A DNA stretch of 64,000 nucleotides, taken from the NCBI GenBank assembly GCA_003864495.1, contig ML133427.1, positions 1,383,247 through 1,447,246 on the forward strand, given 5' to 3'. Shown here piece by piece: positions 1 to 13,040 of the stretch. Numbering within the stretch: position 1 is the first letter of the stretch; each line of letters starts with the position of its first letter. The notes beneath the pieces are model-generated. The model saw nothing but the letters and a program-made list of their open reading frames with translations, was not told where the DNA came from and ran no database searches. A program made the translations under genes and the position numbers. The stretch is from Nemopilema nomurai (taxonomy: Eukaryota > Cnidaria > Scyphozoa > Rhizostomeae > Rhizostomatidae).

Positions 1-17
1 CATACTAGAATAACAAC

Positions 18-54
18 ATGTTGACAGCTCTAAGGACTTGTAGCTGCCAGAAAG
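18..54 (+). CDS. Possible first coding exon of COX10
   Basis: An ATG at 18 opens 12 codons (MLTALRTCSCQK) and runs into a good donor, G/GTAAGG, at 54/55. The arginine-bearing, acid-free start could be a mitochondrial presequence and the strand matches COX10. It ends one base into a codon, whereas the first secure COX10 exon at 1802 begins in phase 0, so at least one more exon would be needed between them. It could equally be unrelated. Confidence 0.3.
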
Positions 55-591
55 GTAAGGCTTTTGTTAAAATTGGTTTATTATGTTTCACCGTCGTAAT
101 ATTACGTAATGTTGTCGTAACCGGCGGCAGGGTAAATAAGCAATTCACCGATCAGTCTGTTAGGCTAGCTCGCGTTCACCAAAATTCGTATTCAAAATTT
201 CGAAGACAAATATGAGTTGCAAGACTTAGCATTTTCTTTGGTATCTGCAGGAGATTTGTGAAGTTTTTCCCTTGATACGATTTAGGCTCAAGAAAAACCT
301 TAGGAGAGAACAGTTCAAAATAGGAATTATGTCAAATTTGATATTGATAGAATAATAACTAGCCCGTCGAAAAAAGTAAGAATTTGGACCTAGCCTTAGG
401 CTGTTTATCGTTCATATTGGTTGAATATGAAATGCATTTGACCGAAATGGACAATTTTTGTTGGGTATGAACCTGACATATTTTTATTGCTCCACAACGT
501 AGGTGCATGGCAAGTCCATGTTGCATTATTTAAAGCATATTAAGAATGCTTTTTTGCCTAAAAACGGGCTGAACCAACATACAGCCCTCAA

Positions 592-822
592 GGATGGCTC
601 AGTTGTTATAGACGCTGATTATGGACCCCAAGGTTTTGTCAGTGTCAAAGATTCCCTGGTGTGACCAAACTGTCACCCAGAGTGAGGAGAGTGGCCTCTG
701 TAATTCCAGGCAAAAAGAATCACAAGGTGGATTTTATTGAGAGGAAGGACCAGGACACTGCTTGATAAGCATAAAGCTTCATATTACCCTGAAAACTACC
801 TTCAAATGCTAGGCAGCAATAA
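592..822 (+). mobile_element. tRNA-derived SINE, diverged copy
   Basis: This stretch matches the cleaner copy at 17211-17386 along its length: GGATGGCTCAG at the head, the CCCTGG-TGTGACCAAACT block, CACCCAGAGTG, GAGAGGAAGGACCAGGACA and a tail with CTACCTTC. The internal promoter boxes are eroded and the B box is barely recognisable. It carries about 45 extra bases near 690-740 that the other copy lacks. It lies 5' of the secure COX10 exons. Ends are approximate. Confidence 0.7.
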
Positions 823-1416
823 ATACTGCCAAAATACTACTTAATACTACTACCTTCTAAAGAAACTATTGGGACATATATGTGAGCATACCATTTCAAA
901 ATTAAACACTGGAAATGGTTTTAAGTATTGATTCACTTTCGTCAGTCACATTTGTTGTGCTTGCCTATTTTTTCTTCTTTTTCATCCATTGGAATATTTG
1001 ATTATGGATTTTCGTTTAAGGTATTATTTTCCTGAGAGTCCCTAAGAAAAACTTGAGATCCATGAGATCATCATTCAAACATTTTGGCTTCTTCCAGAGT
1101 CACCTTTTGAAAACAAGATATCCCCATTCACAGGTGCAGTATACAAAAGCTTATGTTGTAGCTATTGTGCATAATGATATATCAGGATTTAATACGCCTG
1201 ACATGATCCAAACATGTGGTGGTGTTTAGTTGCCTGAGACACTAATTCTTTGGAAAAATCTAGGTAATTATGGAAGCTCTATGCAGGAATTGCAAAAAGG
1301 ACAACAATTCCTACAATGTGATTTTAAAATTTTAAATCACTTGATAAGACTTCTTCCAGACCTTGCTATCTTCCTAAACATAAGCTGATGACTATGAGGT
1401 GTTTTTTGTCTTTTAG

Positions 1417-1545
1417 TTATCCAGGAATTCAATTAAATTGCAAAGTAAATGGCCATCAATGTTTTCAATAACTAAAACAACTTTTTCAAAAAATAGAGGA
1501 AACAGTTTTTGCATTCTTAAAGTGACATTAAGGTGTATAGTGACA
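1417..1545 (+). CDS. Possible N-terminal exon of COX10 (presequence)
   Basis: A strong acceptor (GTTTTTTGTCTTTTAG) ends at 1416. From there one frame is open in phase 0 for 43 codons and reaches a possible donor ACA/GTAATC at 1545, again in phase 0, so it would join the secure COX10 exon at 1802 in frame. The peptide starts LSRNSIKLQSKW and is rich in Ser, Thr, Lys and Arg with almost no acidic residues, as in mitochondrial targeting sequences. No homology was recognised and COX10 N-termini are poorly conserved. The donor is moderate, so this may be chance. Confidence 0.25.
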
Positions 1546-1801
1546 GTAATCAGTCATTTGATCATTTTGAGATGTTTGCATACTCTGAGGACTGCCCAAC
1601 AAAGAATGAACTTTAAGTTTGCAAAGACTGGTTCTGCTATTTATTTGTTATGCCAAGTTCTGTACCATTTGCATTGCTTTGCCAACTTTATTGATCTCAC
1701 ATTTTCTCATCTTCTACTTCCTCTCTTTCCTAACAACCATTGGCCCATAATCAGCTTCCTTTTTCTTTGTTAAAATTAAACCTTTTGTAATAAATTTTTA
1801 G

Positions 1802-4483
1802 GTGTTCAAACGAGCTGCAAGCTCAGTAGATGCCATTCCACCATTAACAAAAGAGACAAAAGTAATAGCTGATGATGTCAAGAAGAAGGAACAAGATAAA
1901 TGGGTGACAGCCACACCTGACTTAAAGACAAGGATAAATTTTTATTTGAGATTATCAAAAGCAAAGCTGTCAAGTAAGTGCATGTGGTAACACATCTAGG
2001 CAAGACTAATTGAATGCTAAATATACAAAAATTAATTGATGTAACTCGTGGCAATTCAGTCTGTTCATTTGGAGAATTTATTCAATTACTAATTGAACTA
2101 TGAACAAACATATTTCTATATGTCTCTTGTGGTTGTCACATAAAAAACAAATAGCTGCCATATCAAACACCATAATCAAGAGTAACCAGCATAAAATGTT
2201 GTGTGAGACACCTACACCATTTCAATTACCTCTTTCTAGATGTAACCATCACCTACTATTGTATATCATCTAGTTATCATCATTACATAAGGAAATGGTG
2301 CTACAAATTGATTACTTGCAGAAGAGAAGTTATGTGAGTGCTAGACACTTAAAAAAGGATAGCATGAATAAACACCTCAATGTCATAACTATATGAATTT
2401 GTACAGTTTCTATAAGCTATGGGTTCTTATTTAGCTATTGGTGGAATTGTTGATAAAGTTTTTAATTTTTTCTATTTGAATTCTTAAGTCCATATTATTT
2501 GAAAAAGGGCAGTTGTCTATGACAGTTTTTTCTTTATTGCAGGTTTTGTTGTTATATCTGCAATTGCAGGCTATGCACTGGCTCCTGGCTCATTTGATGT
2601 TGTGAGCTTCAGTTGTCTTGTAGCTGGCACATCCTTATGTTCTGGTGCAGCCAATTCTTTTAACCAGGTAAGACTTTTTTGCAATATTGTGATGTATCCT
2701 CAATATACAAGTTTTTCAAAACCAAATGACAGTACAGTTTTCTTTCACTCAGAATAAAGTTTAAACTTGCTCTGTTTCAGTTCATTGAGGTGCCTTTTGA
2801 TTCCCAGATGTCACGCACTAGAAATCGTGTGTTGGTACAGGGACTTCTACAGTGAGTTGCAATACTGATGTTCTGATAACAGGCCTTTGACAGAGCGTAA
2901 GATGTTGCCTCTTGAAGATGCTTTCTTAGATAATACAAGCAGTGTCAACTATTGCTAATGCAAACATTCAGTTTCCTGCATAGTAGGGCATTAAATGCTT
3001 CACTCAATTACAGGTTATGATAAAGAAAATGAATATCTATGTATATCTTTTTTGCAGACCTAAAGAAGCATTTATGTTTGGAACTATTGCAAGTTTTATT
3101 GGAATATCTGTTCTGTTTTTGGGTAACAATGCATTAACCGGTGTTCTAGGTAAGAATATTTCACATCTCACATCTTTGACAGAGGAATGAACATACCGCA
3201 AATTCCCTTTTTGAACCCCCAGGGGTTAAGAGCATTAAAGGGGGCTTATAAGAGAGGGAGGCTAAATTGAGAGTAGGTATTATTACTTTGTTATAAGAAT
3301 CATTCTCAGAATAATTTTTTGTATTTGCAAAATAAAATAAACATCAATCAGGCTTCTACATTAATTATATTCTCAGCATCATCTTCATCAATTAGCTCTA
3401 TAATTTTTTCTTGGGCCATGTCATCTTCTGAAATCAAATATTCAAAAGGGACGACTTCATCTCTCTGAATACCAACAGGAGGCTTATTTCATTTTCCTTT
3501 TAAAAATGGGGGCTTATAAGCAATTTACAGTATATGTAATCTGTTTAGAGGCTTTGATTTTCTTATCTTGGTGCAATTCAGTGACCTTTGCTAGATTTTC
3601 ACTTTTACTTTTTGAAGTCCAAAGACTTTTAATTCTTTGAACACAGTACTTAAATCTATTCTCAGACCTTATTCACCCAAATAAAACATTGACTTTTTGT
3701 TGTTTCAGGAGCTCTAAACATAATTCTGTATGCTGGAGTATACACTGCATCAAAACGGCAATCAATTGCAAATACATGGATTGGATCAATAGTTGGAGGC
3801 ATTCCACCTCTGATGGGCTGGGCAGCTGCAACTGGAGATCTTGGAGCTGGTGCATGGGTCCTAGCTGGAATACTGTATTGTTGGCAATTTCCTCATTTTA
3901 ATGCCCTCAGTTGGAGTTATAGGCCTGATTATTCAAGAGGTACATTTAAAACAATATTTTAAGACTGATTTATTTCTTTGGATTTTGGTAGCTTAGTTGT
4001 TTCTTCAGATTTCTTAATCCAAAATAAAACAATTTAACCTGCTATCTAGGCTGCAAAAATTAATTGGTTAAAACTACTTGGATATCCATCAAAATTTTTC
4101 AATCAAAAGAGTAGAATGATAGCATAAAAATGTATATTGCAAATTTTTGCTTATTTCTTGCAGCTGGCTACAGAATGATGGCAGTAACCGACCCAGCTCT
4201 TTGTAGAAGAGTGACACTACGTCATAGTCTGTCACAAATACCATTGTCCCTTATGCTTCCAATTTTGGATGTGACAAATTGGTGGTTTATGTTAACAGTG
4301 ACTCCAGTTAATCTGTACCTGACATATTTGTCATGGAAGTTCTATAAAGACTCCAATAACAATTCCTCCAGAAAACTTTTTAGATTTAGTTTGGCTCATT
4401 TACCACTGGTAATGGCCCTTGCTCTTGTACATATGAAGAAGAAAGAAAGAAAAAATAGCAACAATGATTTAGTGTTGGCATAG
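1802..4483 (+). CDS. COX10: Protoheme IX farnesyltransferase (haem O synthase), mitochondrial
   Basis: COX10 transfers a farnesyl group to haem B, making haem O, the precursor of the haem A of cytochrome c oxidase. It is a multi-pass protein of the inner mitochondrial membrane (UbiA prenyltransferase family). Six exons join in frame: 1802-1973, 2543-2667, 2781-2851, 3058-3149, 3709-3939 and 4164-4483 (stop TAG), giving 336 residues without the N-terminus. The first Asp-rich active-site region is present ([18 protein letters not shown]), as are [32 protein letters not shown], the second motif around RPDYSR, and [16 protein letters not shown] near the end. All closely follow animal COX10. Human COX10 has 443 residues, so about 60-100 N-terminal residues lie upstream; candidates are 18-54 and 1417-1545. 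The C-terminal tail is short and basic. Identification is secure; the start is not. Confidence 0.95.
3196..3530. mobile_element. Short DNA transposon in a COX10 intron, TA target duplication
   Basis: The ends are inverted: CCGCAAATT on the left, and CTGTAAATT reading inward from the right. TA flanks both sides (3194-3195 and 3531-3532), the target duplication typical of Tc1/mariner/pogo elements. On the minus strand about 50 codons before a stop are open and acidic ([16 protein letters not shown], then [19 protein letters not shown]), like the C-terminal tail of a pogo-type transposase. The block GGGGGCTTATAAG occurs twice, near 3239 and 3508. At 335 bp it is a non-autonomous remnant. It sits wholly inside the intron between 3149 and 3709. 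Confidence 0.6.
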
Positions 4484-6571
4484 AATTGCAATGCTTTCAG
4501 TGCTAGTGATTATTTGTATGTTTTTCTTTTAGAGACATATTCATGTATTTTAGAATACAAATTTTTCTAAAATTATTCAATGATTTTGTTGTATTTGTAT
4601 AGCAAAGCTAGCGGAAGATGTTTGGCAAAATTTTTTTACAATGAAGCCAATTTTGCTAAAAAGCTGCATAAATAGGCAGAAAACAGATCAGCCTCTTCTG
4701 AACTAATGTTTTGCAAATTGAGTTATATTTTTCTTTAAATGACATGTGGTTCATCAAGACAAAGCTGAAATTATATTCTGTGATTCCACAGGGTTTTCCT
4801 AGTGTTCTGATTTGAACCATTAAAATTCTAAGAAAACACTGTGACCTGGTTCTGAACAAAAGTATCATTCAAATGCATTTCAAAAGATACACAGCTGGTA
4901 ATGAATCCTGGCAGGGTACATTATGTGGAAACATTAATGTTCAATAGCTGAGTGTTGTGTTTGTTTGTGATTTCATTGCGCTTGGAACAGGAATTGCAAG
5001 AAGGGAAAATAACTGGTTAGCGTAAGATCACTCGTGTATGTCATTAGCATTACAGGTTTTTCACACTGGTCAAATAAATATTCCAATAATTTACCCTGAA
5101 AGTTACATGCAAAATTCATAATGTATTCAACATAAAAAAACGAGGCTTACTAAACATTAGGCATTTTATAATTACATTTTCTTTGGTAAGCCAGATAGTC
5201 TAGCAAGAGTACTTACAATAAATAGCTTTACAATACACTACAATAAATTATTATTAAACTGTGAGTAGTGGAAAGGTAGACCAATGATGAATTTCTCATA
5301 ATTTGTCTAGATTTTTTACTTCATATGTTTGTTTCATATTAATTGATACTTTATAGTAAATATTATTCTTTTATTGGTCTTGTGAAAGACTTCCCAATAT
5401 TTGAAATGAATTTAAAGTCTCATATTTTCCAGCCTTTTGAAGTTACTCAAGTTTAACCTCATCATACAAAAAAAGTCTAAAGAGTTTTGTTAATCTAACT
5501 GAAAAATATTATTATGAGCAAATTTTATGAGAGTTTAATCTCTATTTTGTTCAAAAATTTAGACTGAGTTCTAAGTTCAGCTCTGAAAACATGATTGAAT
5601 GCATATTAAAAACTATCTATATCTTTTACTGTTATTTGATTAGTTTACTTAAATAAATTGATGAGCAAAAAGCTTGTCCTTCTTGTCTTTGAAACCAGTT
5701 ATTTGCCCCTCAAGATAGCTCCAGGTTCAAGTTAATACTTCAGCATTCCTATCATAAAAATGAATTAGGAAAATCACACAACAAATGGTCTCTTCAGATT
5801 ATTCCAACCTTTCATAACACACAGTCGAATAAGAATACATCCATTTAGAAAAATTATACATTTGGGATCTATAGTTTTCTAGGGTTTTGGCTGGGTTACA
5901 CAATCACTTTTTACCATAACTTTTTTTTATATTGGGTTCCAAATAACTTGAAAATGTTGAACCTTAAGAAACAGGGGTAGTCACTATCAAGGCTGGATTT
6001 TTTAATTTAATTATTTTTCTGCTTCCTCATAGATAAAACAACTTTCCAACCAAGAGAGGAAGGGGTTGAAGAAGTAATGAGGTGGTATTCTATGTACATC
6101 TACAAGATACCATCTACAAATACTTTTGGAAACAGAAACACAAATCCAAATACCCAGAGATGTATTGTATCAAAATTAGCAAAAAGAAAACACTGGCTTG
6201 GGTTCAGGAAAAAAAATCTTTTCCAAATCTATGTGACTTTAAGACACAAAAAAGCGTATAGATAAAACTTCACTTCCTAACATATCACACCAGTACAAAA
6301 GTATTCTCCCCAACAGATGTTGGAAATGGGGAGGCATCTAAGTTGACCATCAAACCACTGAATATAGAGAACAAAAATCCACTGCCCAATACTCCTCCCA
6401 TAATAGCCACAAAATGTTTTATTTTATGACATGTGATGCTTTCAGAATCCTCGAAAAAGAGCCAAACACAAAAAACCGGCTTCGAGGATCACAACAGGTA
6501 GATTCAGTATTCTCAGCAACTTTATTAGCTTCAAATTTTCCCATAAATCAAATATTCCAACAGTTTCTGTG
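4484..6571. other. Intergenic, no gene seen
   Basis: AT-rich sequence between the convergent 3' ends of COX10 and the membrane protein gene. The short open frames here have no plausible splice context and resemble nothing recognised. A minus-strand frame at about 6310-6480, containing MGGVLGSGFLFSIF, is open for some 55 codons. It could be part of the 3' region of the next gene but is unsupported. Confidence 0.5.
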
Positions 6572-9500
6572 TCACAGAGTGATAAATAATTCAAATGTCA
6601 AAGTGAGATTCTTGTAGTATGCGGTGCTACAGCAAAAAACTGCTGCTTAAACCCTTAAGCTTTGTGTTAGACTAATGGGACTTTGGATCGATGGTATCAA
6701 AAAAACATCTGCCACGATGATGATTAAATATACATAAAAGAACATAGAGGAATTACCTTGATGTAATTGGCTGCAATTCCAAGTTTGAAACCCACAATGA
6801 GTAATCACCATGATCTTTATTCCTTTAAGAAACATGGTATATCATTGGCAAATGTGAATATATCATACTTTCACAGTTAATAGTAGTTTTTCATTGATTT
6901 TCCTTGCAAACATTTCATGCCAAAAAGAAAAAAAATTGACAACTAAATTTGCTTATCTATAAAACAGCCCAAAAAACAAGCAATGAGGTCAAAGAAACTA
7001 GGTTACAACATTTTTAAGGTCAGTTGCAGTCCTTAACAATTGTTACATATTATCAATTTATTTTAATGATCGGATAAGTTTGAATTCATTTTTAAAAGGA
7101 GTAAATATATATGGTATTATAACAATGCAGAAACAGAAAGCAGTTTATCTTACCATCTTACAAACTTGAATGTAACTGCAATTATAGTAATGATCGCTGT
7201 GAGTGCTCCCGCTGATGAGAGGATTGCAATCCAAGCAGGAAAACCTAAAAGATAACACTGAGGCTTCAATATCAGTTGCCAATGATACTTGGTACAAAAA
7301 ATCTAGAATGGTAACACATAACAATTTGATAAAATCTGCAAGAAATGTTAAACATGTGCAGATATCAGCATGTTAAAACTGAGTGAATAATAATTATTGG
7401 AAAAAACTTATAGAATGATATCTGTATTCTCTGATGTTAATGTTATATAATCTAACTCTTTATATAAAGACTTTGGCCTTTCTTTTCAAGCTGAACTCGC
7501 ACCTGATTTTCCATCTGTTTTCTTGACTTTAGTTTTCTTGGTAGGAGACTCAGTTGCTTGGAAAACTGAAGATTCATTCACTGTTTCTGTAGCATATATT
7601 TTACTTCTAGGTGAAATGCCAAGATACCCTTTTGTCATTAATCTTCTTCGTGAAACCCTTTTGAATGAGCTGACAATTCCTAGTTGCTTTTCTCCAAATG
7701 AGGCCATGATACTTGTTTTAGATGGCAGTTGACCAGAATGTGACAGTGATGTGAACAAATGATTTTCGTGTTTTGAACTGTAACTCAGTGTGGGGGCATA
7801 TGTAGCTGCTTTTACTTGATGTGGTATTAGTGAAACTAGAGTGTTTGGTTGTGATGTCATCGAAATAGGTTTGAGAGAGGTTGAAGCCATTGTCATCTGG
7901 TGATCATTGCTTAAGTGCTGGAATGAGTTCCTGTGAACAGTGGAAGATAATATACCTGTGCTGAAAGGTGATAAATGGTCTGACTTTGAAACCATAGGTG
8001 AACCGCTCATTATTTGTGTAGAAGTCATGCTTGTGTAGTGTGTTGGAGAAACAGAATATCTGGGGCTTTGTACATTAGAATCTATACTTTGAGTGTGACT
8101 TGGATGGTAAGAGACATTTTGTGATGAGATGTATGTTTTGTTATCCATTAGACCTTTCAAAGATTTTACATGTGTATGGAAGGGTACTGATGAGTTTATT
8201 GGCTCCTCTTTTTCTTTGTATGTCATCACTACAGAGCTATGTCGAAATGGTTCTGGCGTTGATACCAATATGGATAGTGACCAAGGTGCGTCTGATTTTG
8301 GCAATTTAAAATTTGTGGAGGTGAGAAAAGGTGTATGTTCTTGAGTAGCATTGCTCATACTTTGCAATAAAGCTTCAGCTCCTTGCAACTTAATGGAAGG
8401 TAAATTGACAATTGGAGAAACTGATGGACTTGTCTTAATTGTTGAATAAACCAAATGGCTTGAATTATTGATGGTGTCAATTACATCAGAAACATTTGGG
8501 AATGATGCATTTATTGTCAATGAGTTTTTGACAGTCAAAAACATTGTGTATTTTGTCATTATTACTGGGGGGCCTGATGTCAGCCTGGTCTTTATGTTAT
8601 TTGAGAATTCCAGTGATTGATGAATACTTTGAAGCTCTGACTGTCCTAGAAAGTAAAACAAAATAATAAATATCAATTTGAAGAGATACTACTTAGATAT
8701 TTAATCTAGTAAAATTAAGGTCTCTATTTTGAAGGCTTCTTTCCTGAATATAATACAGCAAAACACTTCAACATCCTTTCAAACAGCTGGAAAGGAAATC
8801 ACTATTGCTTGAATAAGCCAAGCAAAGCCAACAAATGAAGCTTGCAGCTGAAAGTTACATGTGTGGAGATAATCAAAAGCCATACTTTCAGTTCAGTTTA
8901 CATGAAATTTTAGCTGAAGGACTTTTGAAGGATTACTTGCAGTCATTAAACTTTTAGAGGAAAACACAACCAGAGGAGAGAAATAAATGTATTTTGGTAT
9001 GTACATTCCCCAGTTACGTGCCATTTTGTAAAATGCATTTACTTTACTATAGCCCAATTTCTATGAAAAATGATTAAACGACTTTGCTTGTTCATCAATG
9101 GACATCACAAGTCTACCCTCCCCCGATAGTCGAGACAATGTAGTTAGAATGGTGATTTGAATTCTTAGCCAAATGCAAAGCAAACAAAATTTATGCAAAT
9201 GTATTCCTGGAAAATAATGACTCCATGCAACAGTTCTCTTGCAAGCAGCTGTTTGCGATATCTCACGGAAAACTAGCAACCGTTTTTTACAAGAGGTTCC
9301 CTTTCATCCATGGATAACTGCCGTTTGTTCAGCTTTCAACGACAATTAGCTTTTTATAGAGAGCTCTTAGAATAATTTTGAATGAAAGCTTACTCTGATT
9401 TCGCTTGAAGATTAGTGATACAACGGTTCTGTGACACTAGCCTGCGGTTTCATCAGCAGAGCATGTTTGTTTTTTTAAATGTCGTAAAATAATTTTTTTA

Positions 9501-9895
9501 AAATGCTTTTAAAAGTGCATTTGTTGTGAAATAAATTTGAATGAGATAAACATGCCAAGGCTATGAATTATTCTTATCAAATCTTAACGGCAACTTTCGA
9601 AATGTCGGGCAAAAATGCGTTCCCGTACATGTGATAAAACAAGCTATTATCTAATAAATATATATAAATAAAAGCAAAAACTGCATGCCAACTATCATTT
9701 TATTTGGTTAATAATTACTAAAAGGAAAAACTCTTGCAACCACACACAGCGTGCATATATGCATGCAGCAAATTTTAACTTCAATCTTTCTTACAAAAGT
9801 TGATTCAAATTCAAAGAGCACTTACCTCCCATTGAAGTCGGCCACTTGTGATAAATTAGCAAAAGAAGGAAGATATTTCTTGCCTTCAAGCTCAT
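6572..9895 (-). CDS. Mucin-like single-pass type I membrane protein, function unknown
   Basis: Exons, in transcript order: 9826-9895, 7503-8645, 7154-7244 and a tentative last exon 6626-6572. The first encodes a signal peptide (MSLKARNIFLLLLIYHKW) and ends in phase 1 at a G/GTAAGTG donor. The second, 1143 nt, fits that phase and encodes about 380 residues very rich in Ser and Thr. It has several N-glycosylation sequons (NASF, NNSS, NATQ, NKTY, NVSY, NESS) and a basic RVSRRR stretch near its end that could be a protease site. The third encodes a membrane helix starting WIAILSSAGALTAIITII, followed by KFVR. The tentative last exon would give an 18-residue tail and stop (about 452 residues in all). 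No known domain was recognised. The composition suggests a heavily O-glycosylated surface protein. The first three exons are well supported; the last is weak. Confidence 0.7.
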
Positions 9896-12800
9896 AATGA
9901 AGCTATTGTATGGCGTCTGCAGCTTGACAGAATGCAATCCCCATCGCAATGAAAAATTTATGTTTACAACTGGGGAACTGTAGATATTTATTGAGTTGAA
10001 TTGTTGAAGCGCGGAAAGGCTGGCCTCTTTCCGGGCAGCCAAAACCTTCTTGGGTACGGTAGTCAAATTTTGGGTTTTTGCTAAGACTTTCGTGAAATAT
10101 TCATGACATTTATTCCTCATAGTCTCATTTTTAGACAGAAAAGCCGTATCAAGCGACCATCAAAAATTGTCTATAGAATGAATTATTAATATTGGTGCAA
10201 CCATAAATCAGAAAAGTGATATTATAAGTCCAGGAAAACGGAAATATCGTCTAAAATTCTAATATCTCCGCCAGCATCATACCGGGAATTTCCCTAAATT
10301 TCTAATTTTATGAAAAAAAATGAATTTAGTGAAATGAATTTTCCTGGAGTAGCATTCAAGATTTCCTTGTTGATCAAGTGTAGCATCCGATTGATCCTCT
10401 GGCGAAAATTAAAGAAGCCTTTCTAAAGCATTCAGTAGGCGGAAAACGCGTCATAGCCTGGGGATGAACACCACAAGTCCAGACTTTCTTTTCAACTTGA
10501 TCGGAGCGCAAAGTTTAGTCATCCAAGTGGAGTTCCTGGGATGGAAATCTGTTTCGCATACTTCTTGTTTAGTATCTATTAAATATGCAGGCGCGAAATC
10601 CTGGACTGACATTCCATCCAACATCAAACAATTTACTTTAGTAGTGATTTTCCGTCGTGATCTGAAAATGCATCTGTTCTCAACTAAGTACCAATTCTAA
10701 ATACCTTGAGAAGATATTTCTTCCTTACATTGATCTATCGAATCACTAGAAGATTTCATAAATTGAATGATAAGTTTTTAGCTTAGGGTGCTCTCTCCTC
10801 GATTAGTCTACCTACTGAGAGAGGTTCTCCTTAAGAAATTCCTCTCCATACGAAATTCTATGTACCCTTATTGTAAAATTTGTCATTTTTTGTCATCTGT
10901 TGTCATTTGTTATTCTAGTTAACTGTATGTATTTTAGAAAGATTTTTGTATGTAGTGGAATTTTAAAATTAAACTGAACCGAACTATCTTGTAAATCAAG
11001 ATCAGGGAAGCTTCCCCGTCATAGCCTAAGCCCCAGGCCTCAAAAATTTTAGTCTGAGGGGGGAGGGGGCTGGAACTCAGACTACCACGTCATCGGGGTG
11101 AGAATCTTGCGATGTTGGTCAATGCAGGATGACGGGGTGGCAGCCCTTTCACAGTGCAATGCAAGCAAGACTCGAAATTCTACACAGTTTGTCAAAAATC
11201 CAAAGAGGAGACCAATCGCTAAAAAGGCACTGCTGCATAATGAATATAAAACTTCCCATGAATTAATCAAATTCTTTTAGGTGGCTTTTAAAAAATTCCT
11301 GCCTGCACAGACAACACAGACTCAAGATGGTGCACAAGTAATTGCTAGCATCACATTTTCACATGCCCGACATTACTTATTAACGCGATTCTAAGTAAAA
11401 ATAAGTTGTTTGACCTGAAGATCTACAAACTACACTGATTTAGCTGCGAGCGACTCAGAATTTACATGACGTTAATCCTTGTTAAGTGCCATCTATTACG
11501 TCCAGTGACTGGAATGTGGTTTTCAAGAGGGAAGAGTGTAGGTGTTCCTATGTCTGCCTTTGTAGGGAATAGGTTTAACACTGCTATAAACGAGGAGAAA
11601 CACACTCATTGTGAAATATTAAATTAATCATTATTTTATCCAAAAAACATTCGCCAGCACCAAATACACTTCCTAATTTTCCAAGGCCTAGACAGCATGT
11701 TATTTTAAGTGAATTTTCGTATTTTGAAACTTGCGAATCCGAGAAAACTTACTTGTTACACTCTTTAGTTACAAAAGTTTGTGAGAGCATTACCAGTAAT
11801 ATCTATGAATTACCACAAGGCAGGCATGTAGAGGTGGCACTTTTCTCGCAAAGCAAAACACATCGCAAATGATGAAAAAAGCTATCAAGAAAAACAGGTG
11901 ACGAATTTCACATCGTTCCACACGCCAAGATACAAGCTTCTTCAGCAATGAATTTGCTCAAATTGGAAGGCGATTTGTCCACCTGCGACCAGTTTCTGAC
12001 AAATTTCCTTAAGGTGGCTAAAACTGGGGCTGGACCGGAGCGTGCTGTCACCAGGACTGCTATTATTGTTGCAATTTCTAAGGAAGCTGTTACCCACGGA
12101 GGTCTTGCATAACCTCTTGAATGAAGTCTTGCGAGTGCGCAAAGGAATTCAACACGCTAAGAAATGAAACGGGCTAGAGCTTCTGGCGTCAATTTCTCAC
12201 GGGACCGGGGGCAATCTGCACTCTACTTATAATGCAACAAGAAGATCAACCTTTAGGGTAGCAAAGTAGGATCTCATATTGGTGAGAATGTATAGTTACT
12301 CTTTGTCTACTTTTCATTGTCACACCATGTCATGATGAAACACCTTTTCTCGCTCTACAGCCTAGACTTTTCCATCCTCATTGCATCATAATTTCATCAT
12401 CCTCTCTCATCCATCGATAGCAAATTTATTTTTAGAATAATCAATAGAAAAAGAATTGTAAAGCTCAGTCAGTCAGTCAGTCAGCGGATCGTCCATAGAG
12501 GTTGAGCAACGCAGTCGGTAGAAACGCAACACAACTCGTTTCTACAAGTGCATTTGCAAGGAATGCGAATGTACAAACAGGATAAGAGAATGGAAGAGCA
12601 ATCATATAAAGAATTATGGACATTCTTCATAGCAAATGATTCGGTTTTTATGCAGACCAACGAGGAAAAACAAATCCCAATCTTACATTTCAATAAATGG
12701 GTGAAAAGCGAAGTTTTAGTAACCTGAAAACAGCGTTTTTTGAGCCGATAGCCTAATAGCAAGTCCTTTAACAGCCAATAAATCGTGTTTGCTAGCGCAA

Positions 12801-13040
12801 TCCAAGCTGGAGAAGAACTTATATACCATCTGGCAGCTACAAGGATTTTTGTTCGGCCAAGGCTGGTGGAAAGTTCAATCAAAATTCTGATATGAACTTT
12901 TGGATCAATATGCACTTTTTAAGAAGCCAAACAATACAAATGCCAGCTGAACTCAGTGAATTATGTATTAACAAATAATAAAAAATGAAGGCATGGCTAA
13001 CATGTTGCATATAATAAAACACAGGCTAAATTACTCAAAA
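9896..13040. other. Intergenic region with LINE remnant, otherwise no gene seen
   Basis: Between the membrane protein gene and MRPL27. It holds the LINE 3' end described separately and a short CAGT repeat at about 12468-12485. Two minus-strand open frames (11942-12142 and 12481-12915) have no recognised similarity or splice partners and are not called. Confidence 0.5.
10464..10990 (+). mobile_element. LINE-type retrotransposon 3' end (end of ORF2 plus tail)
   Basis: An open frame of 78 codons ending at 10700 finishes with GAKSWTDIPSNIK, then FRRDLKMHLFSTKY. This is the typical C-terminus of a non-LTR reverse transcriptase ORF (pattern: GAK.WN.IP..I, then F...L..HL). The following tail, to about 10990, includes TGTATGTAGTGGAATTTTAA. 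The same tail motif appears at 43713-43735, so two members of one family are present. The 5' part of the element is missing, as usual for truncated LINE insertions. The upstream limit is uncertain. Confidence 0.6.

Noticed and set aside
11942..12142. A 66-codon minus-strand frame starting MRTRKTSFKRLCKT
   Set aside because: Basic presequence-like start but no continuation, homology or splice site that would make a gene.
12481..12915. A 144-codon minus-strand open frame
   Set aside because: No recognisable motif, no plausible splice partners and cysteine-rich random-looking composition. It may be chance or old repeat.
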